Below are positions 44,784 through 54,666 of a stretch of 64,000 bases of DNA, piece by piece (within the stretch, counting starts at the first letter, position 1; each line of letters begins with the position of its first letter). The stretch covers positions 9,592,001 to 9,656,000 of the forward strand of contig JBANSL010000002.1 of the NCBI GenBank assembly GCA_037127255.1, written 5' to 3'. The notes under the pieces were generated by a model that saw only the letters and a list, made by a program, of their open reading frames with translations, was not told the origin of the DNA and ran no database searches. Source of the DNA: Persicaria tinctoria. Taxonomy: Eukaryota; Streptophyta; Magnoliopsida; Caryophyllales; Polygonaceae. A program made the position numbers and the translations under genes.

Positions 44784-46179
44784 TTTTATATAGATATAGA
44801 TTAAAAAATTGAGACGAAGGGAATATCAATTGTTTAGGACTTGCATTCTAACATTGTTACTTTATCAATTATATTGAAGTTATTCGCGATAGAGTCGGGG
44901 TGGCTAGTGTCAAGTATATGCTTCGTGGGTTGATATTTTGATGTTTTTGGTATATATAGAGAAGAGACTCGAGTGTATTTGTTCTTCGGTGTAGCATTTT
45001 GACTTTAAGAATATTGGGTGTTATAGGGGTACTAGACTACTAGGTAGTTAACGAAGAGTTGACTAGCAGAGGCGGGTCCTCTTTAGGGCCAGGGGTGGCA
45101 GTCGCCCCCCCCAACCGAAAATAAAATTTAACATACATATTCCTCTCGTCGATAGCTTCGATTTGATATATTATAAGTTCATATCCGATATCTGAGTAAA
45201 AAGTTATAAGTGTTTCAATTTTCAGCACTAAACATATGTAAATTAATTATTTCCTACATCATTTACCAAACTGATATACTTTTATAGTAATTATCATTTG
45301 TTAAACTTCGTATCTTAATAATATAATTATATCCGAGAACTTCTAATTAGGAGATTTATGTTTTCATTCTAGCTACCAATCCATAATATTGATGATTTTT
45401 CGGGAAAAAAAAAATTAGTATTTAATTTTATCGACAACTTTTTTAGTATCGTAATTTTCCGCCCCCTTAATAAACAATTTCAGGATCCGTCAATGACTAC
45501 TAGATATGATCTTGTTCCATGGATCTTACGAAGGATATGGTGAGGAAACAAGTAAGGTAGAGAAGTGTCATTTGAGTTGAGAGGGCTAGCTTGGGCAAAT
45601 GGGAGTTGTCAATTTGTCATGAATATATGATGAATCGTATAATTAATTTTTGTTCAATTTTACCGTCACTATCGACTCCGTCTTTGCCATGAATTGTATT
45701 TGATTTTTCATTTATGTGTTAAAGTTACTTGAAAACACTCACTCGATCTAGTTTTTTTTTTTTAAAAAAAAGATGCGTACAAATCCATTGGATCCCATTG
45801 TGTTTGTTGTTGTATTATCAACTACCTCTCCTTTTATTTGGTAGCTGTTTTATATGAGAAGATATGATGGGATAACGCAGCAACGCTCATACTCAATTAA
45901 GATATTAAAAAAAAAATTAAGATAAAATGCATTAAAACTTTAAAAGGTTGATATGTTAGGAGAAGAGTGTCTTGTCGGACACAAAAATTTCTTTTACGGG
46001 AAACTTTCACTCACAACCAACACACTCCTCCTCCTGTTTTTTCTGAGACAAATTCCAGAAAATTGCTTTTTTTCTTGTTTTTTTTTTAATTTTATTTTGC
46101 TGGAAGACACTCGGATGTCGTTGTGGACTTGTGGGTGCCTAATACTAGACTCTTTGTTTTTGGATAAAAATAGGATATT
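44784..46179. other. Intergenic region with a possible hAT remnant
   Basis: 45069-45495 starts CAGAGGCGGGTCC and ends GGATCCGTCAATG, imperfect inverted ends of hAT character, with a poor duplication (TTGACTAG against ACTACTAG). The rest is AT-rich. No gene is seen. Confidence 0.35.
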
Positions 46180-46294
46180 GCTATATACACCGTAAATCAC
46201 AAGGTTAATAAGGACGTGCAAGCCTTGTGTCTAATATTGCACGTCCTTAAGGACGTGCAAACCTTTTAATCATGCACGTTGCGGTGTATATAGC
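46180..46294. mobile_element. 115-bp MITE-like inverted repeat
   Basis: GCTATATACACCG (46180-46192) is perfectly inverted at 46282-46294. Inside, the GGACGTGCAA word at 46211-46220 is inverted as TTGCACGTCC and then repeated directly, so the transcript would form a strong hairpin. No target duplication is obvious. Confidence 0.6.
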
Positions 46295-47304
46295 CGGAAC
46301 GTAAAAATACTAGGACTATAGTATACAAATCCGTGCCAAGGGGTGGTTCAGGTGGATCCGTCGAACAGGGCCTCCAAATTTTAAGGGCCCAATAATGTTT
46401 TAGTTTTAGTTTAAAAGAAAACAAAGCTTTCAATGAAACATATTACCAATGTTGTCCACTGGCTAGTTGTGCTACTAACTTTTCCATGCTATCCTTTGTC
46501 CAGCGTTCGAATCCAGGTAACATCATTCACGCGTCTTTTTTTTTTCTTTTTTTTTGTATAATTTGCTAACATCATTCACGTATCTTTTTTTTCTTTTTCT
46601 TTTTTTTTTTGTATAATTTGTTCTCTTTTTTAAACTTATTAAGGGGCCCCTTTTTTCAAAGAATTTCCACCTTTTAATTTATTTTTTTAATCATTCAAAA
46701 AAATTATTATCTTTCTCTTTAAAAAAACATAGAAAGCTCATTTCTTAGAGAAATTAGCGGACTTTCCCCCAAAATAATAAAAAAAATTAGTGTACTTATT
46801 ACAAAAGTCATATAAAAAATTTAAGAAAATCATATTTTTATCGTGTTTAAAGAATCATCTACAACCATTTTATATTTAAAAGAATGTTTAAGGGCTTCAA
46901 ATTTTTACCTTATTCCTATTTTGATTAATTTAATGTACATAAATTTGATTTTTGAATTACAATGTACACTCGTTACAATCGATCCTTGACATTTCGATAT
47001 CTTTTTATGCATTTAAATAGGATCATTGTTAATTTTTTTAAAATAAAAACATAATTATATATTGTATTTTTAATAATAGCAAAACAATTTATGTAATACA
47101 ACTTATTAAAAAAGATAAGATCGTTAACACAATATATAAATAAGGTCTAATTATTTTTTGCACAGGGCCCCTAAAAGTATCCGCACGACCCTATATACAA
47201 TACTGGTATATAGTAGTATATATCATGTAGGGGGTTTGACTTATTAAAAAAATAATTTTCTGACTTTATAAGATTGGGATATTACTTCCCAAAACAAAGT
47301 CATA
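46295..47304. other. Intergenic AT-rich DNA with GGGCCC segments
   Basis: GC-rich GGGCCC patches at about 46365-46390 and 47160-47195 bracket an AT-rich core. This resembles the layout of the hAT element at 13012-13550, but I cannot define ends. No gene is seen. Confidence 0.35.
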
Positions 47305-47312
47305 CTTAAATC

Positions 47313-47472
47313 TAGGGGTGGGCACAAATCCCGCAAATCCCGATCCCGTCCCGATCCCGGTGGGATTTAGGACAAAATAGCGAATCCCGTCCCGATCCCG
47401 TCCCGCAAAAATTATGCGGGACGAAACGCGGGACGATCCCGGTGGGATCCCGCAAATCCCGTCCCGTCCCGC

Positions 47473-47525
<53 letters not shown>

Positions 47526-48144
47526 TAATATTATAGAATAATAATAATATATTATTAGTATTATTATTTTGAGCAAATATCATAATTATAATTATAATCA
47601 TAATCTTCCATTTATAATAATAATAATAATAATATTTGTTTATAATATTATTATTTGAGAAAATATTATTTATAACTATAATAATAATTTTCAATTTATA
47701 ATAATAATAATAATAATAATATATAATATTATAATATAATTTAATAATAATATTAATTTATAATAAAATTATTATTATTATTATTATTATATTATTTCTT
47801 GTAAAGTATAATTATTTTATAATAATAGAAATAAAAATAAGTAATATTATTTTATTTTATTTTTAATGATAATGTGGGATTATTATTATTATTATTATAA
47901 AAGTTTCTACATAAATATGGATCAGAGCCGGCTAACAAGCTGAGTCCCGCATCTCAATTAGAGTTACAAGAGGCAAATAGCTAAATACGGTATATATTCT
48001 TCCCAACTATCAATCGATAATGAGACAATATCTGGTGAATCTCGTCTCAATTTCTTTCCGTCCTGATCTAGTAAGATAATGTAGCCAAATATGTTGAACA
48101 TTATAATTAATTATACAATCATTGTATGAATTAATAATAATAAT

Positions 48145-48188
<44 letters not shown>

Positions 48189-48441
48189 GATCGAATAATA
48201 TAGTTGAAAAGAATACCGTATTCAACATATTATAAAAAATAATGAATTATGAAAGCATTTTTCACTTTGCAAATTTATATAATATTTTATTATTTTTATA
48301 TGCGGGACAAGGCCCGTCCCGTCCCGATCCCGTCCAGATCCCGTCCCGAAAAAAAAGTGTCAATCCCGTCCCGTAAAAATTTCGCGGGACGAGTCCCGTC
48401 CCGGCTCAATCCCGTCCCGTCCCGTCCCGTCCCCACCCCTA
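47313..48441. mobile_element. hAT-like non-autonomous element with CCCGTCCCG subterminal arrays
   Basis: Inverted ends TAGGGGTGGGCAC and GTCCCCACCCCTA are flanked by the perfect 8-bp duplication CTTAAATC (47305-47312 and 48442-48449). About 160 bp at the left and 140 bp at the right are made of CCCGTCCCG/GGGAC words. The 0.8-kb core is mostly (ATA)n/(ATT)n trinucleotide tracts. No transposase frame. Length 1,129 bp. Confidence 0.88.
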
Positions 48442-48449
48442 CTTAAATC

Positions 48450-48822
48450 CCCTCTCTCTCTCACACACAATATACTTCGTAAGTCGAGATGTTAGTATTC
48501 AACTCTTTGTGTGCTCTGAGCATGTTTTCAGAATATGAGATCTCTCATGTCTTTTGTCTTTAGGAGCGGTAATCAAACTGCTAACCGTCTATCTCAACTT
48601 GAGATTACTTTTACCGACTTGACTTGCCCCTCTGATGCAGTTTTTAGCAGTATCATTTGTAAGGATGCTCTTGGTTAGTTGGTTTTGCCAATAGTCAAAT
48701 TCTTTCTTGTTAAAAAAAAAAAAAAGCTAAACAATATAGTAAAATGTTTATTTTGTTTTAAAAAATTGTAATAATTTTATAGTTATGTTTAAGAGAGCAA
48801 AATTGTGGTATTAAAAAAATAT
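48450..48822. other. Spacer
   Basis: A CT/CA-rich start and AT-rich remainder. Around 48540-48690 there is LINE-like 3' coding flavour but no defensible frame. No gene is called. Confidence 0.35.
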
Positions 48823-48909
48823 TGGGGTGAGAGAGGCTCGAACTCTCGACCTCAGGATAACTCAATGAAGCTATGAGACCTACGCGCTAGCCAACTGCGC
48901 CACCACCCC
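48823..48909 (-). tRNA. Elongator tRNA-Met (CAU), intron-containing
   Basis: The minus strand reads GGGGTGGTGGCGCAGTTGGC at the 5' end and TCACCCCA at the 3' end, pairing as a 7-bp acceptor stem. The D arm, CAT anticodon and TTCGAGC T-loop are in place. A 13-base insertion after the base following the anticodon (48859-48871) is an intron, as usual for plant elongator tRNA-Met. A T run follows downstream as Pol III terminator. Confidence 0.93.
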
Positions 48910-49639
48910 TTGGGTGTTTCGAAACCCTGAAGTTGTTATAAGACATACTCATCTGACTCCGAACTTTCCTCCGTGGGCAGGTTCAAATAATATTCCACCT
49001 ATAACATTTAATCCCACCAAATTTAAAAAAGATGTGATTAAATGCAGTAAATACATGCACTTCACAAATTCAGTGACAGTACTGCGGTTAAATTATAAGT
49101 TCCAATTGATTTTTTTCTGATTAAATAAATATTTGCTATTATAATTTCCCCATAGGTAATGTGAGCATTCAATACCAATTTATACCATGCCAGTATCGGA
49201 TCCAGATTCACTGGAGTTGTACATAACTCTTAACCGTAAAATTTTCCTTCATTCGGAAAATGCTTATAAGAAAATAAATCATACGTATTATTTCTTTTTC
49301 GGAAAGTTATTCGAATTGCGAGATCTTGTAAAATGCATGCCGGTGTTAGTAAAGGGTATAATGACACTTATTATGGAACAGAAGTAGGAGATTTTTGGTG
49401 GTTGGTAAAGCATAAAAGAATGAGGTAAGTCTTTGTAAGAGGCGGCGATAAGAGATCGAATCTAGTAATAAAATGATTTTGGTAATTATAAGGGTGTTTT
49501 TGCTAACTAGCATATTTTGAACCTTTTATTAGGTGATTAGCACCCAAACTAATTAAATTAGTTTGGGTTAGCACCCTTCCCAAATGGTCAATGGTCAACT
49601 GTTTGACCATTGACTGTTGACCGACTTCTCCAGATTTTT
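48910..49639. other. Intergenic region with a 12-bp palindrome
   Basis: CCCAAACTAATT at 49543-49554 is perfectly inverted at 49556-49567 with one base between, inside a larger TTAGCACCC context. GGTCAA words just after it are also arranged in inverted order (49585-49622). The rest shows no gene. Confidence 0.5.
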
Positions 49640-50165
49640 TTTTTTTGTGATGACATTTTTTGCCGTTTTTATGCCACTTTTTTTTTTATTACATTTTATT
49701 TTCGCTTTAATGCCACTTTTATAATGAAATGGTTTGATGACACTTTTTAAATGCCACTTTTTTCAAACTTTGATGACATTTTTTGTTTAATGTGATGTCA
49801 CGTTAATTGAACATTGATGACATTTTTTTATATCAAATGTTTGATGATATTTTTTTTTACCGTCATGCCATATTTTTTCAAAGTAGTGATGTCACGTTGT
49901 CCATTGATGATATTTTTACCGTGATGACATTTTTTGTTCATGTTGACTATTGATGCCATTTTTTTTTGTTATTGTTGGCTACTGATGACACTTTTTTTAT
50001 GTCAATTTTTTGATGATATTTTTTTACCGTGATGCCATATTTTTTCAAAGTAGTGTTTTGATGACATATTTTTTTCTTTAATGTGATGTAACTTTTTCAA
50101 AGTAGTGTTTTGATGCCATTTTTTTAATCAAATCGTTTGATGCCACTTTTTTTAAAAATTTAATC
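49640..50165. repeat. Degenerate minisatellite-like block, GATGNCATTTTTT units
   Basis: Roughly twenty irregularly spaced copies of GATG(A/C)(C/T)A(T/C)TTTTTT lie in one orientation. A longer phrase (TTTTTTCAAAGTAGTG preceded by ATGCCATA) recurs at about 49870 and 50037, so there is a higher-order period near 165 bp. The related words thin out to about 50560. No coding function is apparent. Confidence 0.7.
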
Positions 50166-51608
50166 AATTGTATATCGATATATTTTCATCGATTATACTT
50201 TTATTCACCGATGACACGTTTGAGATTACACGTCATTGATTCAATCACTTGTGGTGACATTTTTATTACATTTTCATACAATCGAGAAGACAAGAGCATA
50301 CCATGTAATTAAACTTCATTGATATATGTTTTAATGATGACTTTTGTTCATGATAACATTTATTTCATTAATCTCAATCATTTGTGATGAGAGTTTTATT
50401 ACAATTTTATACAATTGATGACATAGAGTACATATAAAATGTGATTACATTTCATTGATTACATCTTTTATTGACAACTTTTATTCATTGATGACATTTG
50501 TTATTACACTTCATTAATCGCAATTGTTTATGGTGACATTTTTATATAATTGATGACCAAGCATTAGAATGTTCCCCTTCAAAGAATTAGAATGCTTGAA
50601 ATCACTGATTTTTCATAGTAGTTATTTGTGATACTAATGATCATTTTCCTAAATACTAGTATTGAATAGTTAGTAGAAATGTTCAGCATTTTTTACTCTA
50701 ATCATGTCCAAATAATATATAATACAGGATCACTAAAATGAGTATAATGAGTGATTCAACATATGTTATAATATATGTGATATAAATAAAGGAACCAAAA
50801 ATTGTAAAGAAATCCGATACTGGGAAGTCAAGGCCCACCTAAATTAACTCCCCTGTATTCCTAGACTCTAGAAATAAAGAGAATCAATTAGGGCCTAGAC
50901 AACTATCAGACTTCTCACAAAGGGGGGATCCACTAAACTAAAGCCGGCCCATCCTAAAAGTCCCAAAAAATTGACTCGTGTAAACTCCCACGCAGTATAC
51001 GACAAGAATAGTATGACAGCTGAAATAAAATGGAGATTCAGTAGCGCAAAAACTCCACCAGAAAGAACCAAAGCTACTAACAAAGAAAAAACAATAATCC
51101 AATCAGTAGGGAGTGAATTTAGAGAGATGAAAAAAAACTCAGGTTCCTTTTCAGGTGTGGAGATGTGGGTTCAGCTGGGAGTAAATATGCAATGAAAAGT
51201 AAAAAAAAAAACAGGTAATGGCAAAATACAGCAACTCAGCATAATGCACCCAACAACCAATACAATGATATAACAGTTCCTTACCTTTCATAAAACTGCA
51301 AGTTCTAAAAGCGACCAGATGCCAGTCAAATTGAGTTTTCGCTAGTTTGAAGCATGTAGATGTCGAAGTTCCATGTTGGACTTGTTGACAACTGATGTAA
51401 CAATGGCCAATGCTCCATGTCATCTTCGTCAAAATCGGGTGCAACTGGTGGCTTGTAGAGTTTAATAGTCCTGCTCATTGTCATCCTTGGACCTAACCAA
51501 AAAATTCAGGTTCCGAGACCTGCACCAATACTAGCAAGTCATTACCGAGGTTGGAAGAACACCACCATAGCCAGCAATATAAGCGCTGGCCATATGAGTC
51601 CGGCCAGT
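50166..51608. other. Intergenic region and possible 3' UTR of the small gene
   Basis: Up to 50560 this is decayed GATGACATT-type repeat. 50890-51600 has more even composition and may include the 3' UTR or further exons of the minus-strand gene at 51609-52393. Short open frames are not recognised. Confidence 0.4.
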
Positions 51609-52393
51609 TTATTGGAAGCCTTGACTCGAATAGTTAAATCTGAACATGTTTTCATCGTCCTCAACATAATTGTTCTTCCTGGAACTGCCTAACAATGCTA
51701 TCAAGAGACCATCAACATTGTAGATCAGATTTGAGATTGCTTTAGGTTATGAGTTTGAGTTTACAGAAGCAAACTTCGTGATTCCCCCGAAATCAAATAG
51801 TATAAAAAATATGACAATCAATCTAAAGAAATTCAAGCATAAGACCAGCCAGGACTCACGAGTGTTCGAGTATACAGTAAGCCTGGGTATACAATTTTTA
51901 GGATTTCCTTTGCTGAAGAAGTTGATAGCAATTAAAAGCAAACAGTACATATGATTCCAATTCCACATATTTTCGAGTTGTTAAAAGTAAAAAAGATGAG
52001 AGAAATAAGCTATCAAACCAGGAAATAAAACCTAGAACCTATAGGCGAGGATAGAGGAAGAGAGATGGGATAAGATATGGTCGAAAGCTATACCATTGTT
52101 GGATGCATAATTCAGCAACCTCAGCTTCCTCCCTGGCTCCCACTGTTCGTTTGTTCAATCGAGGATAAACCCTAGAAATCAGAGAGGAAGAACAGAAGAT
52201 TAGATCTGTTGCTCAAAGCACTCATTCAATTCTTTGTGAGACGAGATTCAGTAAAATCAACTAGAATAAGATCTAATTTTGAAAAGGAAGAAAGGAAATT
52301 GAAGTTCGGTATATTCAGATCTGTTTGGAGGAAGAAAGACGGAAGAGAAAGCGCGAGAAACCTGGGAGCGAAATCGACATCGAGGGGTTCCAT
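51609..52393 (-). CDS. Possible small spliced gene, 59-residue acidic protein
   Basis: Three exons (complement of 52362-52393, 52094-52171, 51609-51678) with GT-AG boundaries join in phase to 59 residues. Exon 1 starts MEPLDVDFAPR. Exon 2 encodes VYPRLNKRTVGAREEAEVAE and ends LCIQQW. Exon 3 (least certain) adds an acidic tail with VEDDENMF. Exons 1 and 2 have a gene-like composition unlike their surroundings, and upstream is a GC-rich leader as in plant promoters. An overlapping ATG in another frame lies just upstream. I do not recognise the family. Exon 3 could be replaced by another acceptor (TTAG at about 51686) giving a shorter end. Confidence 0.4.
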
Positions 52394-53013
52394 TTGATCC
52401 GGCCATCTCTCTCGCTCGCCCCCTCACCGATGGTCGGGACGCCTTGGTACCGACGATGACATGGGAGAACGAACGACCGTCAATCACAGTGCCTATGGGT
52501 GGGGAGAATCAATGGAGATCGGGATCCGCGGGGAGGAGCGCCATTGAAGAGCCGTGGAAGAGACAGAGAGAGCAGATGCTAAGCGGCTAAAAAAATTTTA
52601 GGGGATGTTGAAGCGGCTAATAAATTTTCTAGAGTTGTTAATTACTTAATTAGAATATTAAAAGGTGATATTTCAACAAAATTTCTCTAATTATAACGAA
52701 CAATGTAAACCGAAAAATAATACAAATTTAATGTGATAATTTTGTGCGGGTTATATATTATGTGTGCAGTTACCCTTATGAAATGTGAAAACGTTGAAGA
52801 TATATGAAATTAGTTTATACATTGTGCTTCAATTTGTTGTAAAAAAGTTTGTGAAAATTAGTGTGATGGAAATCATGAAAGAAGAATTTAAATAGAAAAA
52901 GAAGCTGAAAAATTTTTAGTGGTTGGATTTATTGTGGTGAAAGCGGTAAAAAAGCTGTTTTTTTTGGATTTAGTGTGGTGAATAAAGATATTTATTTTTT
53001 ATATAAAAAGAAT
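52394..53013. other. Upstream region of the small gene, then AT-rich spacer
   Basis: 52394-52580 is GC-rich and probably the promoter/leader of the minus-strand gene. 52580-53010 is AT-rich with nothing recognised. Confidence 0.4.
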
Positions 53014-53100
53014 TGGGGTGAGAGAGGCTCGAACTCTCGACCTCAGGATAACTCAGTGAAGCTATGAGACCTACGCGCTAGCCAACTGCGCCACCACCCC
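53014..53100 (-). tRNA. Elongator tRNA-Met (CAU), intron-containing, second copy
   Basis: Identical in its mature part to the copy at 48823-48909. The only difference is one base in the 13-base intron (G at plus position 53056, A at 48865). Same strand, 4.2 kb away. A T-rich terminator follows. Confidence 0.93.
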
Positions 53101-53522
53101 TTTGTTGAGCGTGACTCACTCAATAATTAACTAATCCATTTGTTTCAAAAGTTTTTACAAAACCCACTTAACTAATTTTTTCCAAAAACCCATAAATAAG
53201 TATATAACCATATTTATACTTGAAAGTCTTTAAAAATACAATAAAACTTACACTTTATTCTTATATATTATGGATAAGCTATTTTTATAATAAGATTAAC
53301 TTTCATAAATAAGACAATAATGCAACTTTTTAAAATTTAGGTTTAAGTAATCATTGGCTTATAGAAAAAATAATTTCAAGAAAAATTGTCCAGTGAAAAA
53401 AATGTGATTTACTCAATGAAAACTGAAAACTCTTACATTGGACCAGACTTGAAATATCACATAGTATCCTTGAAAAATAAATGTAAGTCACTTTTGTGAG
53501 GGTTGCAAAGATGGGATTTAAC
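53101..53522. other. AT-rich spacer
   Basis: No gene or clear repeat seen. Confidence 0.4.
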
Positions 53523-53950
53523 TTTTTTTTTTTTTTTTCCGATACATGATAAGAGTTTGGGTGTAGTCAGTTCTACCACACAAGGGCGTCATCCCAAACA
53601 AGAATCTGGAGCTCAGGATGAGAAACGGAAATGTCGTGATTGAGGATGTGCCGAAGGTGTGCCACTTTGTCTGCAACCCTATTAACCTCCCTGAACATAT
53701 GGACACATGAAAAAGTATGGAAGTCCTGAATCAGCTTCCGAGCGTCCGCCATGATGATCTCGATCTCCCAAGGACAGTTCAAGACATCATTTATAATGAT
53801 AGGTTTGATATATATAACCAATAGGCAATCACCTTCAACCTCGAGCCTCGAAATCCCGAGATGGCGGGCTGCAACCAACCCCTGGTGAAAAGCCAACGCC
53901 GCCGCTTTGATAGCAGATGACTCCCCACAATGCGAATCTTGGCAGCAAAC
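53523..53950 (-). pseudogene. 5'-truncated LINE, RNase H remnant
   Basis: A T run at 53523-53539 is the poly(A) tail of a minus-strand LINE. The translation contains AFHQGLVAARHLGISRLEVE, the EGDCLLV block and MFREVNRVADKVAHLRHI, all RNase H elements of plant LINEs, with a frame disruption near 53895. The 5' boundary is near 53960. I could not find a target-site duplication. Confidence 0.8.
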
Positions 53951-54353
53951 AATAAAACATTACTAATACACATTACCACGCGCTGATATAACATACAAAT
54001 AGGACAAGGGAAATTATAACAACTAAAACTTTGAAGATACTTGCGAAAAATAGATTACACTTTTAAAAAGGTGGAAATAGAAAAATAAATCTTAAAATCA
54101 CTAAAATCCACACTACTTGTAAAAGACCAACTATTAACAAGGTCAATAGTTATAACAATAATATATATATGAGTTTTAATTGCAGTTATCAACATTGTTT
54201 TATTTGATATTCACAACTGAGGCTTTTCTCGAAATTTAGTTAATTTACCCATACACATATCTGAAATTACCTATTTGACTCCCTTTCTATTGCTTTTATT
54301 TTGTTTAAATGACTCCTGATTTATTATAAAAAATATTGAAAAAGCATCAACAA
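53951..54353. other. AT-rich spacer
   Basis: No gene seen; lies between the LINE remnant and tRNA-Gln. Confidence 0.4.
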
Positions 54354-54425
54354 GGTTCTATGGTGTAGTGGTTAGCACTCTGGACTTTGAATCCAGCGAC
54401 CTGGGTTCGACTCCCGGTAGGACCT
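54354..54425 (+). tRNA. tRNA-Gln (UUG)
   Basis: 72 bases starting GGTTCTATGGTGTAGTGG and ending with a matching acceptor strand (TAGGACCT). The anticodon stem CTGGA/TCCAG holds the loop CTTTGAA with anticodon TTG, and the T-loop is GTTCGACTC. No intron. CTTTTT follows as terminator. Confidence 0.97.
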
Positions 54426-54666
54426 CTTTTTCATTCTTTTTTTTCCCATTGAATTGTCAACAATTTCAACCCCCAACTGCTAACACAGTAACACTATCAT
54501 TTATTCCTCTAAATAATTTACAAACACATTACATTTTCGACGTAAGAAGAGTTCACTGTGATGATACTGACATTGAGCAATTTCTTCATCTCGCAAATTA
54601 ACCTAAAACTCACTCTTAGCCAAACACAGTATTGAACTGATGATCACTTGCAAGATTTGCAGCTCT
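54426..54666. other. Spacer and FAAH 3' region
   Basis: Short interval between tRNA-Gln and the end of the amidase gene, probably including its 3' UTR. Confidence 0.4.

Noticed and set aside
47330..47480. GC-rich CCCGTCCCG tract as a CpG island or rDNA fragment
   Set aside because: It is bounded by inverted ends and an 8-bp target duplication, with a mirror-image tract at the other end, so it belongs to a hAT-like element.
49640..50165. Regularly repeated words suggesting a CRISPR-like array
   Set aside because: Repeats are degenerate and irregularly spaced without unique spacers, in plant nuclear DNA with introns and tRNA genes of eukaryotic type.
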